Program-made: the position numbers and the translations under genes | Shown: piece by piece, positions 45,974-56,137 of the stretch | How positions within the stretch are numbered: position 1 is the first letter of the stretch | How the letters are laid out: each line of letters begins with the position of its first letter | NCBI GenBank assembly: GCA_903632075.3 | Contig: CAHIKZ030005641.1 | Span: forward strand, 1,113,501-1,177,500 | From: Acanthosepion pharaonis | Lineage: Eukaryota; Mollusca; Cephalopoda; Sepiida; Sepiidae | Direction of reading: 5' to 3' | Length of the DNA stretch: 64,000 bases | Notes under the pieces: generated by a model | Told to the model about the DNA's origin: nothing | The model's database searches: none | Seen by the model: the letters and a program-made list of their open reading frames with translations, nothing else

Positions 45974-45976
<3 letters not shown>

Positions 45977-46104
45977 TGTTTATATCATTCGGACTTTTGT
46001 CTTAATCTTTATTGGCATACGGCATTCTTCAAGTGATATACGCTGGAATTTCGAATCGAAACCTTTATTTTGGGGGATATTTCTATTTCATTTAATTCCC
46101 TTTA

Positions 46105-46265
46105 TCAACTCAACTCTCTAAGTTTTTGTTCTTTCTGCTGTGGCCAGGTAATGAAATCGCAACCCTTTAGGTCAAGTATCTTATCAACCAATGCTTTTAT
46201 ACACTTTAAAATGCCCAAAGCCCAGTGAAACAAACAAGAGCCACTTGGGAGTTGGTTCAACAAAG
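46105..46265 (-). mobile_element. Unclassified repeat fragment
   Basis: The minus frame reads SGSCLFHWALGILKCIKALV, DKILDLKGCDFITWPQQKEQ and ends at a stop near 46106. It has normal protein composition and a repeat-like look, but I cannot name a family. Confidence 0.3.
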
Positions 46266-46268
46266 CAG

Positions 46269-46270
46269 TG

Positions 46271-46331
<61 letters not shown>
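46269..46331. repeat. (TA)n microsatellite abutting a Tc1 terminus
   Basis: About 30 units. Its last TA is followed at once by the Tc1-type end GTGTGCCAAATTATTATGAG. Confidence 0.95.
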
Positions 46332-46335
<4 letters not shown>

Positions 46336-46620
46336 TGCCAAATTATTATGAGATAACTTTTTTTCTAATATTTCAAAAACCATCCAAACAATTCACACAA
46401 TACTTTCACACAATGTTGGCAACACTGAGCTGCGCAATCACTGAAATTTTCGTTCTGATCTGCGCAATGTAAACAAACTGGCGCTATATTTGTTATTAAC
46501 GCGGTGATTTGAGCGTGCCAAATTATTATGATAAAAGAAAATAAATAAAAGTGAAAAATGTTAGATTGAGATTTTCTCATCTTATCGGAATCATATGCAT
46601 ATCTGATCTACATTTGATCT
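46332..46620 (+). mobile_element. Tc1-type IR/DR terminus
   Basis: GTGTGCCAAATTATTATGA at about 46333 and GCGTGCCAAATTATTATGA at about 46514 form the outer and inner direct repeats, 181 bases apart, typical of long Tc1 terminal repeats of IR/DR type. No partner end or transposase follows. The sequence runs into another (TA)n. Confidence 0.6.
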
Positions 46621-46622
46621 TC

Positions 46623-46625
<3 letters not shown>

Positions 46626-46691
<66 letters not shown>
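46626..46691. repeat. (AT)n microsatellite
   Basis: About 33 units. Confidence 0.95.
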
Positions 46692-46693
<2 letters not shown>

Positions 46694-46895
46694 CTTCCTA
46701 ATATAAAGACCCCTTTCCGGACCACCTAGGAAAAAAAAGTATATTCACCCTAAGGTATTCTATTGATAATTATAAATTTGGATATAGATGTGCAAAAAAG
46801 TAACTCAGATATCGCATTTTAATGATTAAACTGGTAAAATTAAAGAGCTTTTGACAAAATATTGAAAACTATTTTACAATAAACCCAGAACAATA

Positions 46896-46954
46896 TTCTA
46901 CAGAATTCTAGAACAGCTTAAATTAAGTCTATAGTATTCCAGAATATTCCAGAA
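46896..46954 (+). promoter_or_regulatory. Two heat-shock-element-like clusters
   Basis: 46937-46954 reads TTCCAGAATATTCCAGAA: four alternating TTC/GAA modules at exact 2-base spacing, a perfect HSF1 binding array by the known rule. A second set at 46896-46913 has TTC-tacaGAATTC-taGAA. Both lie within 80 bases upstream of the TATA box of the Tc1 element. Confidence 0.65.
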
Positions 46955-46966
46955 AGCCTCATACAG

Positions 46967-46998
46967 TATAAAAACAGCATGAAATAGCCACTCCAGTC
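46967..46998 (+). promoter_or_regulatory. TATA box and initiator of Tc1 transposase
   Basis: TATAAAA at 46967-46973, with TCCAGTC around 46992-46998 at the expected 25 to 30 base distance for an initiator. The transposase ATG follows at 47008. Confidence 0.55.
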
Positions 46999-47487
46999 AC
47001 TAACCAGATGAAAGGGTACAAACACGCATCAGAACAACTTAAGGCATCTATTATTGCCCTCTGAAAAGCAGGCAAGTCTACAAGAGAAATTGCAGAAATT
47101 GCTATAACCTCGCAATCAACTCTCTCGAGTGCTTAGGGCACATAATGATGCTACTCCTGTTCCAAGGAAGGAAACAAGGGGGCGAAAGAAAAAGATTGAT
47201 GATAGAACTGGCAGGGTAATCCAGAGAGAAAGTTGTGAAGAATAGGACTATAAATAGCCAAGAAATTGCAGCCAGTCTAAGCGAAGAGTCCGTTGGCGGC
47301 TGTTAGAACAAGGCTACAAATGTTGTACACGAAGGTTTAAGCCGCTAATAAGCAATGCCAACAGACTTCAATGGGCTCACTATTACAAAAATTTCACCAT
47401 AGATGACTGGAAAAAAGTTCTCTTCTCCGATGAAACGAATGTTGAGCTAAATTCAAAGGATAAGGTGAGTTACTTTTTAGCGAACAG

Positions 47488-47490
<3 letters not shown>

Positions 47491-47549
<59 letters not shown>
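47491..47549. repeat. (TA)n microsatellite at right Tc1 end
   Basis: About 29 units starting at the base after the right terminal repeat. Confidence 0.95.
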
Positions 47550-47551
<2 letters not shown>

Positions 47552-47569
47552 TCATGATTAATGTCATAT

Positions 47570-47715
47570 ATTTTATATGTGCATCATATCGTCATCTAAT
47601 GTATCTTGCATGTTATCAGGTATATCACATATTGCATTTCAGAGTGTATATCGTATATTGCATGTTATTATGTGTATCATATATTGTTTCATAATGTATA
47701 GAATATATTGTATTT
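47570..47715. repeat. Degenerate AT-rich minisatellite
   Basis: TGCATGTTATCAGGTATATC, ACATATTGCATTTC and later variants repeat at roughly 45-50 bases. It is related to the block at 45190-45400. Confidence 0.5.
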
Positions 47716-47739
47716 TTCCTGTCTTTCGTTCCTTGCTTA

Positions 47740-48045
47740 TTTTGCATCCTTTCTGTTACGGTTCCTTCTTCTTTCTTGACCTTCAGCTCATTCTCTCGTT
47801 GGTCATCTCTCTTTTCTTCCTCTCTTTGGTCATATGTATTTCTTTTTTACTCTAATTCCCCTTTCTTTCTCGCTTTGTCCGTCTTCCCTTCTTTCTTTAA
47901 TTCACCTTTCTTTCTTTTCATTTTTCCCTTTTAGTTTTTCTTTAACTTCTCTTTCTTTGTTTATTTGATAATTTTTCTTTTCTTAAGTTCCCGTTTTTTT
48001 TTTCTCCAATTGGTCAGTTTTGCGGTTTTTTTCTCTTTAACTCCC

Positions 48046-48088
<43 letters not shown>

Positions 48089-49500
48089 TCGTCATCTTCT
48101 TCTCTTTCTTAAAGTTCCCTTTCTCTTTCTGATCATCTTTCTTTCTTTCTTTCTTTAACTTCCTTTTGATATTTGATCATCTTTTCCCTTCCTTTCTCTC
48201 TTTGATAATATCTTTCTTATTTTTAACTTCCCGTTCTTTCTCTAATAAGTCATTTTTTAACTTCCATTACTCAGTGGTCAGTTTTGTTTTTTTTTAAATT
48301 TGGCAATCTTTCTTTATTTAATTATTTATTGATTTAACTTCCCTTTCTTTCTATTTTCTTTCTTTCTCGCTTTAATTGTATTTCTTTCTTTCTTCATCAC
48401 TGAGATTCATCCTTTTGTTGATTAAATTCATTTCATGCGTCAATTTCTTTCTTCCTTATTTATTATTCAACCAACAGCAGCTCCCATCACTCGCAAATTG
48501 AGAAGATAGATTTCGCCTGACGCCTGAGAGAAAACAAAGCAGCAGAAATAAAACGAGTTAAAATTCAAAATAAAAATATAATTAAAGTGGAATTCTCTGA
48601 TTACGACAATCACAACAAAAACAAGTTTTAAGCCAAATAAAATTTGCTTAACATTCGGCATCATTTCTCAATTACTATTTATTTTCTTTTAATTTTACTT
48701 TTTATATATTTATATAGTCATTCATTTACTGTTTTCTCTATTTTTACACCTGCTTCTTTCTTTTTCTTTTTTCTTCCTCTGCCATTTGTTTTGCTTTCTT
48801 TCTTTCTCCCTTGTCTTGCAATGTTTCTTTACTTTCTTTTTACTGGACATTTTTTTTAGTTTATTCTTCCTTGCTTTTCATCTTTTTTTATTTCCTTCTT
48901 CAATCATTTTTTTTTTTCGATTTTTCTTCTAAAAGCATTGCCTTTCTTTGTCTTTGCTTTATTTAATGTATTTCCTTTACTTTCATTCTATTTTTTTTTA
49001 TCTTCGATCCTTTTCTTTACTTTTCTTCCGTATAACTTGTCTTGTTTTTTTCTGCCATCGTTTCTTTTTCTTTTTTTGACAATATGACCTTTTCTCTCTT
49101 TTTCTATCTTTTCTTTCCTTCCTTCATATTCACTTTTATTTTTCTCTTTTACTTTCTATCCTTCTTTTTCTTTTCTTCTTTCTAGTTACTATCCTCTTTC
49201 ACTTATCTATTTTATTTTCGTTCGTTTTACTTCATCCCTTTTTTCCTCTCTCTTTCGCTCTCTCTCTTCGTTTGTAATTCTTACTTTCCTTCTTTTTTCT
49301 TTCTTCCTTTTTCCTCCTCCTTTCTGTTGCGATTTTCTTCTCTTTATTCTTTTCCCTCGTTTTACTTCTTCCTTATTGCCTTTCCTCCTTTCTATCTTTC
49401 CTCCTTTCTGTCTTTCTGTCTCACGTTAACTCTTTTTGTAAATTCTTCTTGTTTGACCCTATTTCATTCTTTTCTTTCTTTCTTTTTCTTTCTTTCTTTT

Positions 49501-49536
<36 letters not shown>

Positions 49537-49920
49537 TCCTACGTGTATTTCACTTTTTGATTCCTTTCCGCCTTCCTCTCTTTCGTTGTTTTTCATCCTC
49601 GCCCAAATTCTGTACAATCCGATATCTTTTCATTCTCTTCTTTTTCTTCATTCTTCTTTTTATCTAACTTTTCCTTTTTCTTTTCTACTCACTGTTTCGC
49701 GTCAGTTTTAATTAATCCTTACTCGATTTCTTTGTTTCTTCAACCCTCGCTGTCTCCATCCACTCTGTTCTCTCTACCACACACTCTTCCCTTCTCTCTT
49801 TCTTTCTTTTTCCCGTCTATTTCTAATCTATCTTTCTTTTCTTTTCACTTTTCTATTGCTTTATCGTTTAGTTACCATATCAACCGACATCCCAATTTTT
49901 ATTCAATCTTTTATCGGGTT
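47740..49920. repeat. 2.2-kb polypyrimidine-rich strand with (CTTT)n cores
   Basis: The plus strand is dominated by C and T over most of 2 kb, with pure CTTT runs at 48045-48090 and 49480-49540. The section 48470-48660 is an ordinary mixed island. Frames such as 49327-49557 are Phe/Leu/Ser-only products of the repeat. Confidence 0.85.
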
Positions 49921-49929
49921 AAATGAAGC

Positions 49930-50745
49930 CATGAAAAAATTCATTAACATATGAATCATTCTTTCCCTAGAGTTGTAAAAACAAAGTATCCGAGTTTTTT
50001 TGTTTGTTTGTTTTTTTTTTAATAGAAAACGTTAACAAATCTGAAAAGCAGATATCTTCATCTTTATTTTTAAAAATATGGAAGAGAAATCTCACCATGA
50101 TAGAAAGATACCGTAAATTGCGGCGTACACGTCGAATTTTCAAGCCTAAAGAAATATCTTCAAAACTAAGTATCGACTTATATGGCTGATAAAATGCAAA
50201 CCTTTACCACCGACTTGCAAAACATGTTGGACAGCACTCTAAATAAATTACAGTACACAATCCCCAGTAGGCTGCCACAAGTATATCCTACTAAAACTTG
50301 TATTTAGTGAACATAATTGGCATATTAATACATGAATTAATATAAAATAATAAATTAGTAACACAAATTCAGTAGTATTATCTTTTAGTATTATAGTATA
50401 GTATTATCGCTACATAACACATCGCATCGAACAGCTGATACACTAAATGTTCGCTAAGTTATACCAATACAATATAAGATACCTAACGGATTGTGTTGTA
50501 GGTTGTTTGCTATACAACGCATGTACAAAGATATTACGGTTAGTGTCTCAATATACAGCTAAGTGGTGTGACCTTATGTAGTTTTGGCACAAGTTAACCT
50601 ATACTGTAGCCTAACTTCAGTTAACGATAAGCCTAGCTTTTAGACCCCTGGAAGCCTACCGTACGACCTATATGGCAGATATAGACGGAACTCAGAATTC
50701 TGAGATAAAAGTCGACATGTACGCCTAGGTTGACTTGTACGTCTC
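49930..50745. other. No supported gene
   Basis: The 61-codon frame 50004-50186 is basic (RYRKLRRTRRIF) but unrecognised. I see no repeat. Confidence 0.4.
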
Positions 50746-50749
50746 ATTA

Positions 50750-50751
<2 letters not shown>

Positions 50752-50811
<60 letters not shown>
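50752..50811. repeat. (AGAT)n microsatellite
   Basis: Fifteen units. Confidence 0.95.
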
Positions 50812-51194
50812 TAAGCGCATTACGTATAAATGGGATTAAGACTAAAATTAAATATATAATATATGCATAAAAATCAGGTTTCCTCATTAATTTACAGACT
50901 TTACATGTGTTTATATAAAAAGATAGATCATTTAAATTCATAGCCTGATATAATTACTAGTGAATTTTTAATTAAAATTGTTGGGGTGTAGAATTCGATT
51001 TAGGTGATTAATTGTCTCATGAACCCAACTGCAGCAGGAAACACAGATGATTGGCTGTAGAGGATATAGGTTGTAGCAGAGCAGCTGACAATCGTTTTTA
51101 TATGCTTTTAAAAATACTATTTTTATATGTTTTTAAAAAAGGAAAGACTTCCCCTTTCATTCGCCTTTACGTGGCGAAACAGATCATTCTTTCT

Positions 51195-51350
51195 TGTTTT
51201 AATCATTTCACCCCTAAGCAAGGTGACAATGCCACTAAGACACAAAAGTATAATGGGAATGAAAGAGAATGAGAAAACTTGTGAGGAGAAAGGGCAATAA
51301 AAGAAGATTATTGAAGACAATTCTTTCGGGAAAGTGTAACTCTCCAATCG
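51195..51350 (-). mobile_element. Jockey/CR1-like LINE 3' end
   Basis: TTTTAATCATTTCACCCCTA, AGCAAGGTGACAATGCCACT and GAATGAGAAAACTTGTGAGG are the cleanest copy of the family 3' terminus in this window. Confidence 0.65.
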
Positions 51351-51689
51351 CTCAGTGAGTAGGATATTATTTTATTAATTTAAAAGAAAAATATAGACAT
51401 TTGAACCCGGATTCTTTTAATATCAACAAAACGTTTTTATCGGAGCCAGAATCTTATTACTTTCTTATTTTATGAAATAAATAATTTATAAAATTTGTTC
51501 TGTATCTTTTTGTTGAAAAAAAATTTTGATGGCATAGATACATCCTCGGTAGATACACATAGAGTTCAATAGTCACAACCGAATTAACTGCATTGGACGT
51601 AGATTATGTTGTTCTAATCAATATATATCATTGCAAAACAAATAGAGGTCATCTCAAATAGTATTATCTATTTCGAGGAATAATATGAA

Positions 51690-51900
51690 AAACTGGCTGA
51701 AATATGAAAAATATATTTATTTCAAGGTATATGCTGTAAAGAATTAGTACTCCAGATGGTGAGCATCAGTGTCTTGACAAATCTCAAAGTAATAAGTGCA
51801 TCCTGTAACACGCTTTTTAACTGTCATTAATAATATTTCTAAGCTCAGCTAAAATCTCGAATTCCCTACCAGAGTAAACCAAAATTGAACAAAGATCGAC
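51690..51900 (-). pseudogene. Mariner-type transposase C-terminus, copy 1
   Basis: Inverted, it reads a decayed ILAELRNIINDS block followed by the tail seen better in 52630-52865. Diverged direct repeat of that copy. Confidence 0.5.
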
Positions 51901-52014
51901 ATAATTTTGACTGTGTACGTGGATACGTGCGTTTTATTCTTTTTTAATATTACAATGCCGCAGAGAGCTGACTGCCGTCAAATCCGAAAATCGAAAGACT
52001 TCCGGTTCCAAGAA

Positions 52015-52340
52015 TTTCGGATACTAATCCTTTTCTGTATTCAGAAATTCGGACAGGATATATTTTTCAAGTATTCATTTCGAGTAGAGTCTAAAAGAAT
52101 ATTAACACAAAATAATCTTTCTAAAATCAAGAAACTTCATTTTAGCAGTCTTCTGTATTCAGAAATTCAAACAGGCCATATTTTTTCAAGTTCTCATTTC
52201 ACAAAGGGTCTGAAAGAAGAAAGACACAACATCATATTTCTGAAGTCAAGAGAGTGCGTTTTAGTAGTCTTCTGTATTTAGCTAAACTTAGAAAATTTAA
52301 AGATTAGCAATTGTGAGTGCTTATGCATACAAAGTGTGTA

Positions 52341-52436
<96 letters not shown>

Positions 52437-52580
52437 AATAATAAATAGAAAAGACGAACCGAGTAGTGAAAAGAAATCGGACGATGAGGAGGAAGATGCG
52501 CCAAATTAAAAAAAAAAAAAGAAAGAAAAGGGGGATAAAAGATGTGATTGAATTTGCGTTCATTTATAATAGTATCACTG
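52015..52580. repeat. Foldback left arm
   Basis: 565 bases that are the reverse complement of 53725-54330 with few changes. It includes two inverted units of the 118-bp repeat (52015-52130, 52135-52265), the (TA)n(GA)n tract 52345-52435, and the segment with GAAATCGGACGATGAGGAGG. Spacer to the right arm is about 1,145 bases. Confidence 0.85.
52345..52435. repeat. (TA)n(GA)n microsatellite in foldback arm
   Basis: TA 52345-52401, GA 52402-52435. Its counterpart in the right arm is (CT)n(TA)n at 53930-54001. Confidence 0.95.
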
Positions 52581-52629
52581 TTTCTAATCCTGTATCTAAT
52601 TCAAGGATTAATTGGAATTATTAAAAAGT

Positions 52630-52865
52630 AGATTTGAAAATGAAAAATAATTTTATTTCAAAGTACATGCTGATAATATTTACTGGTCTACATGGCGACC
52701 TTCAGTGTCTCAACAAACCTCAGAACAATAAGATGCTTCATAAAACACATTTTCCAGCATTTGAGGTATACTTTTGTTTAACCACATCAGTAATAATATT
52801 TATCAATTCAGCTATATCTCGAATTCTCCCAGCAGTGTACACTAAAATTACTCCATCTTTATGTG
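52630..52865 (-). pseudogene. Mariner-type transposase C-terminus, copy 2
   Basis: The minus strand gives RIRDIAELINIITDVVKQ, then after a shift PQMLENVFYEASYCSEVC and DTEGRHVDQ with a stop. This follows the IxxIxEL...TPxML...W.E...RxDxCxxxxGxHxE pattern of mariner ends. It lies in the foldback spacer. Confidence 0.6.
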
Positions 52866-53083
52866 AGTATAGCGTTTAAAAATCGGATTTCACTGAAATA
52901 GATCTGAATACGGCGATTTTTTGGCTCAAAACGCCAAAATTTCTAGTTTTCGTCAGAGACGTAGAGGAATCCATCATGCGCATTTTTCCATAATCACATT
53001 TTGTTAATACCTCCAACTATTATTTTGATAAACGATAATATTTAGTTAAAAATAAATAAAAAGATAGCAGAAGAACAAAACAC

Positions 53084-53730
53084 TTGTGCAAAGCTGACAG
53101 CGACTTGAAATTTCGGTTTTGTGACCAGAAACATTGGCTCCATACTCAAAATTCTAACAAATGGCAAAACGCCACCGTCCAATCAGATTCGCCAAAACGC
53201 ACCAAACCGGAAATAGTAAATTTTGAGATAGAGTGTACTTTTAAGTGTTACACAATGAACTTATTGACCTGCTTTCTTATTGAAATTTCAGAGGGGAAAA
53301 ACAAGAATTAAATGATGAAAACCCATGATAAAATAATTCATCTCACATTTTCTGATTTCTTTTTCTACGTGAAAGTTATAGTCGACGTTCTTCCAGTTGT
53401 AAAGAAAAAAACATTCATATTTTCTTTTTGTTTGCCACTAGACTTGTAAAATCCGCAACAGTAAATAGCGACCTCGCTCAGAATCGATAGGTGCGACATT
53501 ATTTTTATACCATAGTAAATGATGTGAGAGACCTTTTTCTCATCCAGGCATTTTCTTACAAACAGCGTCCCACCTTGAGTTCTGTTTGTAAACAAAGATG
53601 TTAACCTTTAGAGGCAGGTGCTGCAAATGTCAAGCGATCCTTCAACGACTTAGCCTGACATTAACATCTTCGCGCGAAACAAAGATTTCTCATTCTCAAC
53701 CCAAAAGGGTTAGGTTACTATTGTTACTGA
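53084..53730. other. Foldback spacer, rest
   Basis: Contains CCAATCAGATTCGCCAAAAC near 53178 (CCAAT-box-like) and a small hairpin AAGATGTTAA/TTAACATCTT at about 53597-53672. No gene. Confidence 0.4.
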
Positions 53731-53946
53731 TACTATTATAACTGAACACAAATTCAATCACCTCTTTTATCCCCCTTTTCTTTATTTTTTTTTTATTAAT
53801 TTGGCGCATCTTCCTCCTCATCGTCCGATTTCTTTTCACTATTCGCTTCGTCTTTTCTGTCTTTATTGCTCCCTCTTTCTCTCTCTATTTTCAAGTCAGT
53901 GTTTACTTAATTTAATTCTCTCCCGCTTTATCTCTCTCTCTCTCTG

Positions 53947-54003
<57 letters not shown>

Positions 54004-54330
54004 CATACACACACTTGTATGCATAAGCACTCACAATTGCTAATCTTTAAATTTTCTAAGTTTAGCTAAATACAGAAGACTGCTAAAACGCACTGTCTTG
54101 ATTTTAGAAATATTATGTTGCGTCTTTCTTCTTTCAGACCCTTTGTGAAATGAGAACTTGAAAAAATATGACCTGTTTGAATATCTGGACACAGAAGACT
54201 GCTAAAATGCAGTTTCTTGATTTTAGAAAGATTATTTTGTGTTAATATTCTTTTAGACTCTACTCGAAATGAATACTTGGAAAATATATCCTGTCCGAAT
54301 TTCTGAATACAGAAGACTGCTAAAATGCAG
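53725..54330. repeat. Foldback right arm
   Basis: Inverse of 52015-52580. The arm carries a short extra segment (TTTTCAAGTCAGTGTTTACT) within the CT tract that is absent from the left arm. Confidence 0.85.
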
Positions 54331-54720
54331 TTTCTTGATTTTAGAAAGATTATTTTGTGTTAATATTCTTTTAGACTCTACTCGAAATGAATACTTGGAA
54401 AATATATCCTGTCCGAATTTCTGAATACAGAAGACTGCTAAAATGCAGTTTCTTGATTTTAGAAAGATTATTTTGTGTTAATATTCTTTTAGACTCTACT
54501 CGAAATGAAGACTTGGAAAATATATCCTGTCCGAATTTCTGAATACAGAAGACTGCTAAAATGCAGTTTCTTGATTTTAGAAAGATTATTTTGTGTTAAT
54601 ATTCTTTTAGACTCTACTCGAAATGAAGACTTGAAAAATATATCCTGTCTGAATTTCTGAATGCAGAAGACCAGTAAAACGCTGTGTCTTCACTTCAAAA
54701 CATTATGTTGCGTATAATAA
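54066..54720. repeat. 118-bp tandem repeat, 5 to 6 copies
   Basis: Unit starts ACAGAAGACTGCTAAAATGC near 54072, 54190, 54309, 54427 and 54545, with a diverged last start at 54662. Units 2 to 5 are almost identical, while the first and last are more diverged, as expected of recent unequal exchange. Only two units are in the left foldback arm. Confidence 0.9.
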
Positions 54721-55120
54721 CTGTTGATGAGGTTCGATTGTCATGATCGGGAAAGCAATCTCTTGAGAATTTTTTCTCACGGTTCTGGGGAAGAAGTTGC
54801 CTGAATGGATCTTACTTTTTACCAATGAAATAAGAAAGGAATGGGGATTAGTCTACTCTCGACATAGCGGGTCCAAACATTGAAGGTCTGAAAGCATTTA
54901 CCATGACGACAAAATGGCGAGATTCTAGTAACGTTTCATGTCTATGATAGTGGTTGGAGGATGGGAAACCTTGCAAAGAATGAATTTGGGTTCCTCATTA
55001 ACTTTTGCTTGAAAACTGATTTCATCGGTCCATCTGCGTCAGTTTTGAATCGCACTGTCACACATGATTTAAAAATGAGAAAACGGAAAACACTGTGGTC
55101 ATTACAAAATTAGAAATCCG
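54721..55120. other. No recognised feature
   Basis: Slightly less AT-rich than average. No frame or repeat assigned. Confidence 0.45.
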
Positions 55121-55124
55121 TGTC

Positions 55125-55240
55125 AATACCGGTTGCGGTCACATTGAAACACTAGTGTTCGATTATCAAAGTTAAGCAACGTTGAACCTCGTCGGTAAAC
55201 CTCTGGGCAGGAACATGTGCGGTAAGTGATCTCGAAATGG
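55125..55240 (+). mobile_element. 5S rRNA-like SINE head
   Basis: GGTTGCGGTCACATTGAAAC, GATTATCAAAGTTAAGCAAC and GTTGAACCTCGTCGGTAAAC follow the 5S rRNA order. No tRNA-like part is readable after it. Confidence 0.6.
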
Positions 55241-55259
55241 GCGTAGAGGACCCTCTTAA

Positions 55260-55656
55260 TTTTTGCTTCACGATGTCAAAAATATGATAATGATAATTCA
55301 TTTTAGGTATTTGATTGAATCATAAGTAATTTACGTTACTGAGGTTTAATTCTAATGACTAATTTATTAGCCTAACTCACGATTCCTTGCTTTCATAAAA
55401 GTTGATTAAAAATGGGTTGCAACGCAAAAGTCAGGGAACTGAAAAGGTTAAATCTCCATAAACGATTCCAAAAGCTGAACTCAATGGAAGAAAATTAATA
55501 TTGTGCGTATAGTGATGTATTCATTTTGTTAAAACCAAAGAAACACTAAATGCAGATTTATATGACAAGCAGCTACAAGTTTAGTCGAAACGTGTTCTGC
55601 ACTCGTCGTTATGAAAAATGTAGTACTGCATAAGGTCTTACATTCAGAATAACACA

Positions 55657-55724
<68 letters not shown>

Positions 55725-56130
55725 TTATCATTAAATATACTTTTAACATAGGCATACCATATCCATAGAAACACATCTGTGTTTATGTATTCGCTTTACC
55801 TTCCTCACAAAATAGTACAGCGTTATGATGTGTAAATACATTTGCTTTCTTTCCTGAACTTAAGTATTTTGTGTGATATGGTTGTCATTTAATATCTTAA
55901 TGTAGTATAAAAATTTCTTGTCATTATGTTTGCTTTCATATACGGACTTAATGGTAAATATTGCAATCGAGAAACAAGAAAACCAGCGATGTGAAGTTTT
56001 GAAAAGATGAGTAATAGTTATGGTGACATGATAATGGACAAGATAATTTATTCATGATATATCTTTTGGGACTCAAGGGCATCTGCTTATTGCATATTAT
56101 GTAACAATCGATGAAGCACACGACGCTTTT
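55260..56130. other. Intergenic with (AT)n at 55659-55723
   Basis: A 32-unit AT microsatellite within otherwise unremarkable sequence. Confidence 0.6.
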
Positions 56131-56137
56131 TCATTAA

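Larger units (their letters stand above)
46783..47490 (+). mobile_element. Internally deleted Tc1 element with promoter and partial transposase
   Basis: Left end TAGATGTGCAAAAAAGTAAC TCA; right end TGAGTTACTTTTTAGCGAAC AGCAC, whose inverse shares AAAAAGTAACTCA with the left. Transposase starts at ATG 47008: GYKHASEQLKASIIAL, KAGKSTREIAEIA, RKETRGRKKKIDDRTGRVIQ (HTH and hook), then LEQGYKCCTRRFKPLISNAN and DWKKVLFSDETNVEL with the first catalytic aspartate. It is joined straight to the right terminus, so the rest of the catalytic domain is deleted. Both ends abut TA sequence, the target of this superfamily. Confidence 0.8.

Noticed and set aside
49327..49667. Phe/Leu/Ser-rich frames resembling membrane proteins
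   Set aside because: Produced by the polypyrimidine strand; no real hydrophobic-segment pattern or start context.
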